A stretch of DNA of 64,000 nucleotides from the NCBI GenBank assembly GCA_903869265.1, contig CAIPYE010000014.1:186001-250000 (forward strand). The letters are read 5' to 3'. Below, piece by piece: positions 38,103 to 46,286 of this stretch (positions are counted from its first letter, which is position 1; each line of letters begins with the position of its first letter). The stretch comes from an uncultured delta proteobacterium. GTDB lineage: Bacteria > Desulfobacterota > Desulfobulbia > Desulfobulbales > Desulfurivibrionaceae. A program made the translations under genes and the position numbers. Under the pieces are notes generated by a model that was not told where the DNA came from, made no database searches, and was given only the letters and a program-made list of their open reading frames with translations.

Positions 38103-39431
38103 TTATGCTCCAGCCAGGGCCTTTTTGCTCTGGCGGTCGGCGCTCATGCCTTTCACCATGGCAACGACGATGATGAGACCGGCGGAGCCAAGGGCGAGGA
38201 TCAGGGACCAGAAGCTGATGCTTTCGAACAGGGCGATGGTGCCCGGATCAATGGGGCTCGTCAGTTCAAGATCGACCAAGTAGCCGGGGATCTTGACGCC
38301 GCGGCTGACCGCAACGATGAGCATGGTGGTGGCCATAACCACCTTGATGATATAGTCCTTGACATAGGTGGTGCCCAGGGCGCCGAGCTGCACGCCGATG
38401 AGGGAGGTGGCCAGGAGCAGCAGGGAGAGGCGGATGTCGATAAGGCCGGAGAGGCCCCACTGTACGGAACCCCAAGCGCCCATGACAAAGGCGATGATCA
38501 ACTCGGTGGCGCTGGCTACTATTGCAGAGGCGCCGACCACATAAATCATGCCGGGAACGCCGATGAAGCCGCCCACCGCGATGGTGGCCGCGAGCATGCC
38601 GGTGAGCACGCCGACCGGAACGGTGATCCAGGCGGAGATGGTCACTTTGGCGGTTTTGAAGTGCATCATGGGTGCGAGCTGGATCTTCTGCATGCGCAGG
38701 GCCAGTTTGCTCACGGTCTCTTTCCCGTCGCCCTTTGCGAGTTTCATGGCGTCATAGAAAACATAGCCGCCGACAAAAACGAGAACAATCATGAAAACCG
38801 TGCTGATATAGAGGTTGGAGCCTGCGCTGCCAAAGTGATCCATGATGTATTTCTGGATCTCGATGCCGATCTGCACGCCTATGATGGCGGTGCCGGCCAT
38901 GACCATGCCGAGCTTGATGTCAGCCTGTCCGTATTTCCAGCGCTTGTAGGCGCCGATCATGGCCTTGGGGAACTTGTGGCACATGTTGCTGGCTACAGCC
39001 ACCGCGCCGGGTACGCCCAGAGACATCATGGCCGGGGTCATGACAAAGGCGCCGCCGGAGCCGATGAAACCGGAGAGCAGGCCGCCGATCAGGCCGATGA
39101 CGAGCAGGGCGAGGAGCTTGCTGCCGGTCAGGTTCATGAACATGACGGAGACCTCTTTCATCACATTACCAGCCGCGGCATGTTTGTCCAGGCTGATCAG
39201 GACCTTTTTGTTCAACCGGATATCCTCGGGCTTCATATTCTCGCCCAAGACAAGGGTCGTCATCTCCTCCGTGCCATCCTTCTGGAAGACAACGGTGCGT
39301 TCCGCAACATTCATTTCGGTAATCTTGCCTTTGAGGATGTCCTTGGGGGGGCCGCCAGCAGCAAGGGCCGACTGGGCAACCAGGGACAGGGGGAGAAGGG
39401 CGAACATGAGTATAATCAGTAACTTCTTCAT
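38103..39431 (-). CDS. TauE/SafE family anion exporter with periplasmic N-terminal domain
   Basis: 442 residues from ATG 39431, ten bases after AAAGGAG. The signal-like helix KKLLIILMFALLPLSLVAQSALA is followed by a ~75-residue hydrophilic domain (KGKITEMNVAERTVVFQKDG..., beta-rich) before the first transport helix. The membrane part has the two duplicated TauE signatures: GLIGGLLSGFIGSGGAFVMTP and TGMLAATIAVGGFIGVPGMIYV, across about eight or nine helices with a ~60-residue loop between repeats. Family members export sulfite, sulfoacetate or related organosulfur anions; the substrate here is not established. It overlaps no neighbour and precedes the tandem Usp gene by three bases. Confidence 0.85.
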   Translation of the reverse strand: MKKLLIILMFALLPLSLVAQSALAAGGPPKDILKGKITEMNVAERTVVFQKDGTEEMTTLVLGENMKPEDIRLNKKVLISLDKHAAAGNVMKEVSVMFMNLTGSKLLALLVIGLIGGLLSGFIGSGGAFVMTPAMMSLGVPGAVAVASNMCHKFPKAMIGAYKRWKYGQADIKLGMVMAGTAIIGVQIGIEIQKYIMDHFGSAGSNLYISTVFMIVLVFVGGYVFYDAMKLAKGDGKETVSKLALRMQKIQLAPMMHFKTAKVTISAWITVPVGVLTGMLAATIAVGGFIGVPGMIYVVGASAIVASATELIIAFVMGAWGSVQWGLSGLIDIRLSLLLLATSLIGVQLGALGTTYVKDYIIKVVMATTMLIVAVSRGVKIPGYLVDLELTSPIDPGTIALFESISFWSLILALGSAGLIIVVAMVKGMSADRQSKKALAGA

Positions 39432-39470
39432 TGTGGGTAAATCTCCTTTCAACAGGGTTGTGCGCCTGAA

Positions 39471-39818
39471 TTATTTTTTTGCTTCGATGCCGATGCTGCT
39501 CAACAGATTGCTGGCAAAGGCTCCGTGGATGAAGGAAAAGAAGAAGGCTGCCCCCACCGGGAACACCCAGTGCCAGCCGCCCATGGTGAAGACCTGGGTG
39601 ACCAATTTTTCGTTGGTGAAGAGCAGGTAATAGGCGGAAAGCGACATCGAACCGAAGATGATGGTCTTCAGGTAGGGCTTGCTTTTTGCCGCCGGAACCG
39701 GAGATTTAGCGTGCTGCTTTTTTGCATTCTCGCCCAGGATCTGGCGGGCGGTGTCGTGTTCGCCTGCCTCGGCAAAGGCGATCGCCGACATGTTTTTGTC
39801 AAAGGCTGTGATGTTCAT
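39471..39818 (-). CDS. AEAGE-motif small membrane protein
   Basis: 115 residues, family unrecognised. The N-terminus NMSAIAFAEAGEHDTARQIL shares the AEAGE motif with the two genes upstream. A basic linker (about 30-50) leads to two hydrophobic segments, LKTIIFGSMSLSAYYLLF and WVFPVGAAFFFSFIHGAFASNLL. It likely lies in the inner membrane with the AEAGE segment cytoplasmic. It sits 39 bases before the exporter gene, so it may be an accessory subunit. Function unknown. Confidence 0.75.
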   Translation of the reverse strand: MNITAFDKNMSAIAFAEAGEHDTARQILGENAKKQHAKSPVPAAKSKPYLKTIIFGSMSLSAYYLLFTNEKLVTQVFTMGGWHWVFPVGAAFFFSFIHGAFASNLLSSIGIEAKK

Positions 39819-39855
39819 CTTTTCTCCCTTGTTGGTATGAATTTAGTTATAGAAG

Positions 39856-40383
39856 TCAGGCTTTGACAGATGCTCCTGCGTACATCACGACAGGGCAGTG
39901 CAGAGCCTGAAATTTTGCAATCATGTTTTCTTTTGCCTTGCGGCAGTTCGTGCCGTTTGGATCCAGCACATCGAAGACAACGCAGAGGATATCTCTGCGG
40001 CCACCGGCATGCCGGAGTACTTCGTCCGCCAGGCAGCCAAGCCCGTTGAACGGTTGATAGATGACGCCTTTTTCTTGCAGCGAGGTGTTCAGGGCGGCAA
40101 TGGGCTCGTTTTCCTGACTCATGCCAGAAGCGATTTCGTTTTCCGGCATGTTCAGCATGTGGAAGATTTCCAGGCCGCCGCCCAAGCGTTGACAGAGGTG
40201 CAGGGCGTAGTTGATGGTCCTGGGAGCGATCTCAGGTTTGTCGGTTCCCAGGAGCACCCGTTTGTGTGCATTCTTGTTTGTCTTGAGGATCTGGCGAGCC
40301 GTCTCGAACTCGCCAGCTTCGGCAAAGGTCGCCGCGGTCATGGCTTCTTCAAGTTTTTTGAACATCGTCGTCAGGGCGCTCAT
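39856..40383 (-). CDS. AEAGE-motif protein with a divergent Usp-like domain
   Basis: 175 residues. The N-terminal helix MTAATFAEAGEFETARQIL carries the motif shared by the three consecutive genes. Residues 40-175 resemble a degenerate Usp fold: KRVLLGTDKPEIAPRTINYAL as strand 1 and helix 1, LGGGLEIFHML as strand 2, ILCVVFDV and HCPVVMYAG as the late strands; the G-2x-G-9x-GS nucleotide loop is missing. Cytoplasmic, second gene of the sigma-54-driven operon. Function unknown. Confidence 0.72.
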   Translation of the reverse strand: MSALTTMFKKLEEAMTAATFAEAGEFETARQILKTNKNAHKRVLLGTDKPEIAPRTINYALHLCQRLGGGLEIFHMLNMPENEIASGMSQENEPIAALNTSLQEKGVIYQPFNGLGCLADEVLRHAGGRRDILCVVFDVLDPNGTNCRKAKENMIAKFQALHCPVVMYAGASVKA

Positions 40384-40411
40384 GGCAGTTCCAAGGTGAA
40401 GAGTATTCGGT

Positions 40412-40591
40412 TCAGTGGGCGGTGTGGTGAGCTACGACATGGCCGCCAGTCATCTTTGTGGTCTGTTTCGTCTGTTTGGTTAGCGTCGGCTTCCTGTTGC
40501 CAAGGCATTCTTGTGCCAGTTCGGGTTCGTTGGCCTCGGCAAAGGTAATGGCCATCATCAGGCGGTCGATTCGATTCAGGATGGTGTTCAT
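40412..40591 (-). CDS. AEAGE-motif 59-residue protein
   Basis: ATG 40591 follows AAAGGAG, giving 59 residues; the longer frame from 40678 lies in the promoter region and is rejected. The N-terminal helix RLMMAITFAEANEPELAQECL is the motif shared with the next two genes; the rest is Lys/Thr-rich and ends GGHVVAHHTAH, a small His cluster that could bind metal. It is the first gene of the operon, about 60 bases after the predicted transcription start. Function unknown. Confidence 0.7.
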   Translation of the reverse strand: MNTILNRIDRLMMAITFAEANEPELAQECLGNRKPTLTKQTKQTTKMTGGHVVAHHTAH

Positions 40592-40661
40592 GGCGTTTCT
40601 CCTTTGTATATGCATGTTGCTTGAACAGGTTGAATGCTCGTTGCTGTTGTCTTGTTCATAA

Positions 40662-40678
40662 AGCAACAAGCGTGCCAA
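40662..40678 (-). promoter_or_regulatory. Sigma-54 (-24/-12) promoter of the AEAGE/TauE/Usp operon
   Basis: Minus strand TTGGCACG-CTTG-TTGCT: it matches the sigma-54 consensus TGGCACG-N4-TTGCW fully, with GG and GC ten bases apart. The predicted start is near 40651, about 60 bases before the ATG at 40591. The divergent genes encode a histidine kinase and a GAFTGA-containing sigma-54 activator. Confidence 0.85.
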
Positions 40679-40742
40679 TATCTGATTTATTTTTTATCTT
40701 GTTATTCCAGTATGTTGGATTATTTGTCATCGTCTTGCTTTT

Positions 40743-40758
40743 GTTGCGGTTTTGCAAC
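40743..40758. promoter_or_regulatory. Candidate enhancer site 1 for the sigma-54 activator
   Basis: GTTGC-GGTTTT-GCAAC, perfect five-base arms, about 65-80 bases upstream of the -24 element of the minus operon. A similar palindrome is at 40831-40845. Position and repetition fit activator-binding sites. Confidence 0.45.
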
Positions 40759-40830
40759 GTCAATTTTATTAAAAAAATAATAATGAGTTAAAACAACAAG
40801 ATGAGCATGTGTTACAACAGGAAATGCGGT

Positions 40831-40845
40831 GTTGCCAAATGCAAC
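40831..40845. promoter_or_regulatory. Candidate enhancer site 2 for the sigma-54 activator
   Basis: GTTGC-CAAAT-GCAAC, with the same arms as the palindrome at 40743-40758 but a five-base spacer. It lies about 155 bases upstream of the -24 element and about 95 bases before the kinase start, so it could serve the divergent gene as well. Confidence 0.4.
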
Positions 40846-40937
40846 CTCTGGACTTTGTTTTTCACTGGGGGTATTGTGTTTTCGAACAGGAAACGGACGG
40901 GGAGAATCGGCGCCCCGGCGGGAAAGGACGGCGGATT

Positions 40938-42401
40938 ATGTTCGATCTTGGCATACGAAAGAAGATCACCTATGGCTTTAACCTGTTGCTCATCCTTATG
41001 ATGAGTTCCGCCGTTCTGACCTATGCCATTGTCAAGCGGGTGGAAGATCAGGTTGCCTTTGGCGAGGTCATCGAGGATTTTTTCAATACAACCCTGGAGG
41101 TGCGCAGGTTCGAGAAGAATTATTTTCTCTACCGACAGGAAAAGGATTTTCAGGAGAATCAGTTCTACTGGGGGAAAGTCAGGGACATCTTTGGAAATAA
41201 CGCGGCGGCCCTGCACCTGGTTGTCTCGTCCTCCGAGATCCAGCATCTGGCAGGGGTAATCGACACCTACAACGGGTTCATGGGGCAACTCCATGCGCAC
41301 TACCAGGAAGTTGCCCGGGGGGCAGACTACACGGGTATGGCCCGGACCCAGGAAAAGCTGGAAGAACAGGTCCGCTCCTCGGGCAAGGAGCTCACCGAAT
41401 TTGGCGAAAAGACTCGGGATGCCGTAAAGAGGAAAGTCAAGGCGCTCCTGAAAACGACCCAGAACATTCTCCTTGCCTCCATGGTCTGCCTGTTTGTTTC
41501 CGCCCTAACCATTGCCGCCCTTTTGGGGAGGAAAGTTGTGAATTCCTTGAAGATTCTTGAGGGATACACCAAGAGGATTTCCCAGGGTGATTTTGTCGAG
41601 GTCGCGGTGGGCGAAGGGGAACAGGAGATCCGCTCGTTGCTCACGGCGTTCAACCGGATGACCAAGGAATTGCAGATGCGACAGCATCAATTGGTGCAAT
41701 CGGAAAAACTGGCAGCGCTGGGCACCCTGTTGTCCGGGGTGGCCCATGAATTGAACAACCCTTTGTCCAATATTTCCAGTTCGGCCCAGATTCTCGGCGA
41801 GGAGCTTGAAGAGGACGATGTGGAGTTCAAGAAGAATCTCATCGACCAGATAGAGACCCAGTCGGACAAGGCCCGCGATATAGTGCGAACCCTGCTGGAT
41901 TTTTCCCGAATCAAGGAATGCAAAAAGGAGAAGGTGCTCCTCAGGAAGCTGATGGATGAAACAATTTTGCTTCTTCGCGGGACTGCGCCCAGCGAGGTGG
42001 TTATCGCCGTGGACATCCCGGAGGATCTTTCTATTATTGTCGATAAGCAGCGGATGCAGCAGGTTCTGCTCAACCTGATCAAAAATGCCATCGACGCAGT
42101 GCAGGGCAACGGGCATATCTGGGTTTCCGCCCTTGGCACGGGGTGCGGCTCAGGGCTTGATGAGGTGGAAATTCTTATCGAGGATGACGGGCCGGGGATC
42201 GACGCGGAGCATGTCAACAGGATTTTCGACCCATTTTTCACCACCAAGGATGTAGGCAAGGGCTCCGGCCTTGGGCTGTTTATTGTTCACGACATAATAG
42301 AGTGGCATGGAGGGTCCATCACCGTGGAAAGCAGACCCGGCCTTGGCACTACCTTCATTATCTGGTTGCCGGCAGCGCAACAGGAACATGGTTATGAATG
42401 A
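40938..42401 (+). CDS. Sensor histidine kinase of the sigma-54 two-component pair
   Basis: 487 residues from ATG 40938; the upstream frame has no ribosome site. Helix 1 (about 8-30, YGFNLLLILMMSSAVLTYAIV) and helix 2 (about 182-202, ILLASMVCLFVSALTIAAL) enclose a ~150-residue helical periplasmic sensor with RRFEKNYFLYRQEKDF, resembling HBM/four-helix-bundle sensors. HAMP, then H-box SGVAHELNNPLSNISS, N-box LLNLIKNAIDAV, G1 EDDGPGIDAEHV and G2 GSGLGLFIVHDI. It phosphorylates the regulator whose gene overlaps its end by eight bases. Signal unknown. Confidence 0.9.
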   Translation: MFDLGIRKKITYGFNLLLILMMSSAVLTYAIVKRVEDQVAFGEVIEDFFNTTLEVRRFEKNYFLYRQEKDFQENQFYWGKVRDIFGNNAAALHLVVSSSEIQHLAGVIDTYNGFMGQLHAHYQEVARGADYTGMARTQEKLEEQVRSSGKELTEFGEKTRDAVKRKVKALLKTTQNILLASMVCLFVSALTIAALLGRKVVNSLKILEGYTKRISQGDFVEVAVGEGEQEIRSLLTAFNRMTKELQMRQHQLVQSEKLAALGTLLSGVAHELNNPLSNISSSAQILGEELEEDDVEFKKNLIDQIETQSDKARDIVRTLLDFSRIKECKKEKVLLRKLMDETILLLRGTAPSEVVIAVDIPEDLSIIVDKQRMQQVLLNLIKNAIDAVQGNGHIWVSALGTGCGSGLDEVEILIEDDGPGIDAEHVNRIFDPFFTTKDVGKGSGLGLFIVHDIIEWHGGSITVESRPGLGTTFIIWLPAAQQEHGYE

Positions 42402-43755
42402 CGCACCCGAAAGAATATTGGTCGTTGACGACGAAGAAATAGCCCTGAATAACCTCAAGCATGTTTTGAAAAAAGAGGGTTATGAGGTTACCGCCTCCCA
42501 AAGTGGTCCACGGGCCCTGCATTTGCTGGAGGAGAATGTCTTCGACCTTGTCCTGACCGATTTGAAGATGGAAAAGGTCGGCGGTATGCAGATACTGAAG
42601 CGCGTTAGAGAGCTGTATCCCGATACCGAGGTGATCATGATCACCGGTTACGCCACGGTGGATTCCGCCATAGATGCCATGAAGGGAGGAGCCTACCATT
42701 ATATAGCCAAGCCATACAAACTGGATGAGGTTCGCAAGGTTGTGCGGGAAGCCCTGGAGAAAACAAGGCTCAAACGCGAAAACAGCAGGTTGCGGGAGCA
42801 TCTCAAGGCTTTTCAGGGAGAAGCCAGGATTATCACAGATAACCCCGGCATGAAAAGATTGTTGGCCACGGCCGGGCAGGTTGCCACCTCGGACAGCAAT
42901 GTTGTGATCTGCGGGGAGTCAGGCACTGGCAAGGAATTGTTGGCCCGTTTTGTCCATACATGCAGCAATCGACGGAACGGCCCCATGCTTTCCGTGAATT
43001 GCGGGGCCTTTCAGGAGGATCTCTTGGCCAATGAGCTTTTTGGTCATGAAAGAGGGGCTTTTACCGGGGCGGTGGAGATGAAGAAGGGGCTGGTGGAGAT
43101 GGCCGATGGCGGCACTCTTTTTCTCGATGAGATCACCGAGATGTCTCCGGCCATGCAGGTGAAGCTCCTCCGGGTGATCCAGGAAAAAGAGGTGATGCAT
43201 CTCGGCGGAGTAACGCCGATCAAGGTCAATGTCCGCTTTCTCGCGGCAACCAACCGAAACCTGCCTGAAGAGGTGAAGCTGGGGAACTTTCGGCAGGATC
43301 TGTTCTTTAGGATCAATGTGGTGGCGCTCCAGATTCCGCCCCTGGCCGAGCGCAAGGATGACCTGCCCCTTTTGATTCAGCATTTTATCAGGAAATACGG
43401 GGTGTTGATGCACAAGGAGGTGCGCAATATCGACCCGGAGGTGGTGGATATTCTGTTGCGTTACGATTTTCCGGGCAATGTCCGGGAGCTGGAAAACATC
43501 ATCGAACGGGGGGTGGCTCTGGCCAGCGGCGATACCATCGAGGTCGGGCATCTGCCCGAAGACCTGCGTGGCGCCTCGTTCCAAACCTTCCGTCGGAAAA
43601 GCGGCGGAATCCCGAACCTTGCCGAACAGGAACGGGCTTATATCGAGTGGGTATTAAAGGAACACGGGGATAACAAGAGCCTGGCCGCCCAGGTTCTGGG
43701 CATTGACCGGGTCTCCCTCTGGCGTAAGATCAAGAAATACGAGCTCGAAGGCTGA
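42394..43755 (+). CDS. Sigma-54-dependent response regulator (NtrC family)
   Basis: 453 residues from ATG 42394 (ATG 42388 is an alternative). A receiver with ILVVDDEE and the phospho-Asp in LVLTDLKM, then the AAA+ domain with Walker A GESGTGKE, the sigma-54 contact loop GAFTGA in HERGAFTGAVEM, Walker B GGTLFLDEI, and a Fis-type helix-turn-helix at the C-terminus (SLAAQVLGIDRVSLWRKIKKY). It should activate the sigma-54 promoter at 40662-40678 through the upstream palindromes, controlling the AEAGE/TauE/Usp operon. Confidence 0.92.
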   Translation: MNDAPERILVVDDEEIALNNLKHVLKKEGYEVTASQSGPRALHLLEENVFDLVLTDLKMEKVGGMQILKRVRELYPDTEVIMITGYATVDSAIDAMKGGAYHYIAKPYKLDEVRKVVREALEKTRLKRENSRLREHLKAFQGEARIITDNPGMKRLLATAGQVATSDSNVVICGESGTGKELLARFVHTCSNRRNGPMLSVNCGAFQEDLLANELFGHERGAFTGAVEMKKGLVEMADGGTLFLDEITEMSPAMQVKLLRVIQEKEVMHLGGVTPIKVNVRFLAATNRNLPEEVKLGNFRQDLFFRINVVALQIPPLAERKDDLPLLIQHFIRKYGVLMHKEVRNIDPEVVDILLRYDFPGNVRELENIIERGVALASGDTIEVGHLPEDLRGASFQTFRRKSGGIPNLAEQERAYIEWVLKEHGDNKSLAAQVLGIDRVSLWRKIKKYELEG

Positions 43756-43762
43756 GTAGACT

Positions 43763-44251
43763 TTAATGCGTTGTTGCCTTTTCGGTGCTGGGCACAGGCG
43801 GCAGCAGCAAGCCAAAACCGCTGCCCAGCCTGCGGACCAGCTCAATGAAGCTGTGGGGCATCGGCAGGTCGCGATCGGCCAGGAGGATTCCCAGATTCTG
43901 CGCCTGCTGGAGGGTGGCGGTGCTGTCCTGGCCCTCCTGGTGGTCGCACAGGGCTTGAATGCGGAGAGCATCGGTGAGAGGAATCCGCAGCTCCTCAAGC
44001 ATGGTGCCGACCTTGGCCTGCTCGTGGGCAATGAGGTTCGCGTGGCTCCGGGCGAAGACGGCAAAGGGCTCCTCGTAGGCCGGAGCACCGAAGATCGTAT
44101 TGATCAGCGCCCCGGTAATCTTGGCGATGAATGCGGCCTCCCGGTCGGGATGTTTCTTTGCCAGGGCTTCTTTCAACTTCTTGAAAGAAATCATCTTCAC
44201 GATCTCGACCCCCTCGCGCAGAATGGGAATCAGCTTGCTCTCAAAGTCCAT
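43763..44251 (-). CDS. Hypothetical protein, last gene of the ParA operon
   Basis: 162 residues, soluble, mostly helical, without a recognised domain. Notable segments: FKKLKEALAKKHPDREAAFIAKITGA, a helical repeat-like VFARSHANLIAHEQAKVGTML, and DRDLPMPHSFIELVRRLGSGFG. It follows the ParA-type gene by 63 bases on the same strand and ends eight bases from the convergent sigma-54 regulator. A partner of the ParA-type ATPase is possible. Function unknown. Confidence 0.65.
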   Translation of the reverse strand: MDFESKLIPILREGVEIVKMISFKKLKEALAKKHPDREAAFIAKITGALINTIFGAPAYEEPFAVFARSHANLIAHEQAKVGTMLEELRIPLTDALRIQALCDHQEGQDSTATLQQAQNLGILLADRDLPMPHSFIELVRRLGSGFGLLLPPVPSTEKATTH

Positions 44252-44314
44252 GGGCGGAATCCTCTCCGGTCCTGTACGGCAGCACCGGCTGGGTGTTGTT
44301 GGGATGGAGTGGGC

Positions 44315-45289
44315 TCAGGTGAAAAGATCAGGTTCGCCGGTGACCTTGCGGACAAGCTCGCGGTAATCCTGGGCTCCGTTGGATCCGGGGGCAAATTCAA
44401 AAATGGTCTGGCCATAGGCCGGAGCCTCGGACAGACGGACGTTGTAACGGATCGGGGCACAGACCTTCTCGCCGTAAATCTTTTCAATCTCCTCCAGAAA
44501 CTCGGTCCCCCTCTTTATCCGCATGTCGCGGAAGGTGGGCAGGATGTATTGGAGCTGAACCTCCTTGCGGAACTTCTGGATGGAGGCGATGCTTTTCAGG
44601 AATTCGCCAAACCCCTGGATGGACATGACCTCCAGGGAGACAGGGGTCATCAGTTCGTTGACATAAAAAAGAACATTGACGGTGAGCGGATCCCATCCCG
44701 GCGAGGTGTCCACCACCACGTAATCGTAGTCTTTTTCCAGCGGGGTCAGGGCCTCGGCAATGGTCAGCTCGCCGCCGTAGTCCTTGCGGTCGATGAGGCG
44801 TTTGAGGCCGGCCAGGGATTTGCCTCCGGCCAGGATCCAGAGATTTTTGCGGGCCTGAATGATTGCCTCCTCGGGAGGCAGCTCGCCGGTCACCAGCTCG
44901 GTAAGTCCGCCCTTGGGTTTTACGCCCAGCATGAAGCTCGACTGCCCCTGAGTATCGGTGTCAACCAGAAGAACCCTTTTTCCCGCCAATGCTAGCCCGG
45001 CCGCGAGATTCACCGAGGTGGTGGTTTTGCCGACCCCGCCTTTGCTCAGGGAGACGCCGATTCTTCTGGTTTCCTGGCTGGGTGGAGCTGCGGGGCCGGG
45101 AGCAGGAACCGCAGCCACAGCAGCCTCGATTATCGCGGGTTGTGGCAGAGGGGGTTGCGGTTCTTCGCGGGGAATATCGAGAGGAAACTGTTGCCCGCAG
45201 CCCTGGCAGCGAGCCATCTTGACATTGGGCGGGATTCTCTTTTCATCGATATTGTGTTGTTTTTTGCAATGGGGGCAAGTGATTATCAT
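44315..45289 (-). CDS. ParA/MinD-family ATPase with N-terminal zinc-ribbon
   Basis: 324 residues. Residues 1-40 are an MJ0042-type zinc ribbon (ITCPHCKKQH ... ARCQGCGQQF, two CxxC). A Pro/Ala-rich linker follows (about 42-72). The ATPase part has the deviant Walker A KGGVGKTTTSVNLA, VLLVDTDTQGQSS, and YVVVDTSPGWDP, as in ParA/Soj. Such ATPases place cargoes (DNA, chemosensory arrays, flagella, carboxysomes) by dynamic nucleoid or membrane binding. The RHH-type gene upstream (36-base gap) could be its partner. The cargo is unknown; the locus is chromosomal and lacks a ParB. Confidence 0.85.
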   Translation of the reverse strand: MIITCPHCKKQHNIDEKRIPPNVKMARCQGCGQQFPLDIPREEPQPPLPQPAIIEAAVAAVPAPGPAAPPSQETRRIGVSLSKGGVGKTTTSVNLAAGLALAGKRVLLVDTDTQGQSSFMLGVKPKGGLTELVTGELPPEEAIIQARKNLWILAGGKSLAGLKRLIDRKDYGGELTIAEALTPLEKDYDYVVVDTSPGWDPLTVNVLFYVNELMTPVSLEVMSIQGFGEFLKSIASIQKFRKEVQLQYILPTFRDMRIKRGTEFLEEIEKIYGEKVCAPIRYNVRLSEAPAYGQTIFEFAPGSNGAQDYRELVRKVTGEPDLFT

Positions 45290-45325
45290 TGTGAAGTCTC
45301 CGGGCCTGATCGGGCCAACTTCTTG

Positions 45326-45727
45326 TTATTTCCGACGAATATCTTTCAATATCTCTGTGATCAGGTGGCTTTTTTCGCCCTTTTCCTCAAATTCCTTGAG
45401 GATCATTCTGAGCGCCTGATCGACAATGCGGGACTTTGAAACACGGGATTTCAACCGCTGGTGCACAAGTTCGTTTATTTTATCCCTCGCCTCATCCAGA
45501 TCAGCGAAAATCTCTCCGGAAAGATAGTGCGTGGATTTTTTCTTGCTTTTGTCCCCAGGTTTTTTTTCCCGCTCCGCGCCTGAGGCGCTTCCGTCAGGAT
45601 GCTGTGAGCTGGCTTTTTCTCCGGTGCGATGAATCAGTCTGGCAAGGGAGGAAGTATCATGCGCCGTGTCCTCCGATGAGCCTTTCAGAAGGGCATCCAT
45701 GATGTCGTCTTTATTTTTTGCCGCCAT
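45326..45727 (-). CDS. Putative ribbon-helix-helix-type partner of the ParA ATPase
   Basis: 133 residues. The N-terminal half is polar and low-complexity (GASxGAEREKKPGDKSKKK-like); the C-terminal half, YLSGEIFADLDEARDKINEL then RVSKSRIVDQALRMILKEF, resembles a ribbon-helix-helix arrangement (strand, helix, helix), as in small partition proteins. It is immediately upstream of the ParA gene in the operon. Inference: it binds DNA or the cargo and stimulates the ATPase. No domain could be confirmed without a profile search. Confidence 0.6.
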   Translation of the reverse strand: MAAKNKDDIMDALLKGSSEDTAHDTSSLARLIHRTGEKASSQHPDGSASGAEREKKPGDKSKKKSTHYLSGEIFADLDEARDKINELVHQRLKSRVSKSRIVDQALRMILKEFEEKGEKSHLITEILKDIRRK

Positions 45728-45757
45728 TCTTTCCCGGGTCCACGATGAGATTGCGGT

Positions 45758-46231
45758 TCAATCCATGCCAAGATCGGCAGGGCGGCTTGTCCCACCAAAA
45801 AGTCTGGCGTGGTGGGTGGTTAGAAAATGCTGCAGGGTGTGCTCGTCATTTTTGCTCAGGTCGATGAATTCGATGCCGCAGTGGCACTCGCCGGAGATTT
45901 CGCTCGGAGAAATATGGGTGACTTTTCCCCGGAGGGAAATGGTGCTGTCACCGACATGCAGCCTGACGCTGTAGGGTGCACCTGTCACAAAACCGCCAAG
46001 GGATGGGACGATGAGACCCAGGCCGCGACTGCCGACATCGCAGACCCGGTGGATGTGGCCATCGATTTCGGCGCAGACCGTATCATCATCGAGAATGGGT
46101 TCCCGATAGTTCTCACGTATGATTTTTTTAAGATCGGCATCCGCAGGTTTGGCGCCGACTGGAGCGACAGGCAGGGACTTAAGCTCCCAGACCGCTGTTT
46201 CTTCGGGGCTGCTTTTTTTCTTGGTCATCAC
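45758..46231 (-). CDS. PilZ-like domain protein
   Basis: 157 residues. The C-terminal 110 residues form a PilZ-like beta-barrel: HRVCDVGSRGLGLIVPSLGG in the place of the DxSxxG motif (here DVGSRG), LRGKVTHISPSEISGECHCGIEFIDL as the later strands. The first PilZ arginine motif (RxxxR) is weak, so c-di-GMP binding is uncertain. It lies 30 bases before the RHH-type gene in the operon. It may link the ParA system to the second messenger. Confidence 0.65.
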   Translation of the reverse strand: MMTKKKSSPEETAVWELKSLPVAPVGAKPADADLKKIIRENYREPILDDDTVCAEIDGHIHRVCDVGSRGLGLIVPSLGGFVTGAPYSVRLHVGDSTISLRGKVTHISPSEISGECHCGIEFIDLSKNDEHTLQHFLTTHHARLFGGTSRPADLGMD

Positions 46232-46286
46232 CGGCTCCTAAGATTTTCCGCTTGCAGCTTTTTGTCGGCAGGGCGGGACGAAGCAC

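Larger units (their letters stand above)
40592..40937. other. 346-base divergent regulatory region
   Basis: It lies between the AEAGE operon (minus) and the sensor kinase (plus). It contains a sigma-54 promoter for the minus operon, two GTTGC...GCAAC palindromes and an AT-rich tract around 40761-40800 that could allow DNA bending. No gene is supported; the frame running through 40809-40937 is only an upstream extension of the kinase frame. Confidence 0.7.

Noticed and set aside
38022-39422. Plus-strand open frame (466 codons) opposite the TauE and Usp genes
   Set aside because: Antisense shadow; His/Gly/Asp-rich translation without domains.
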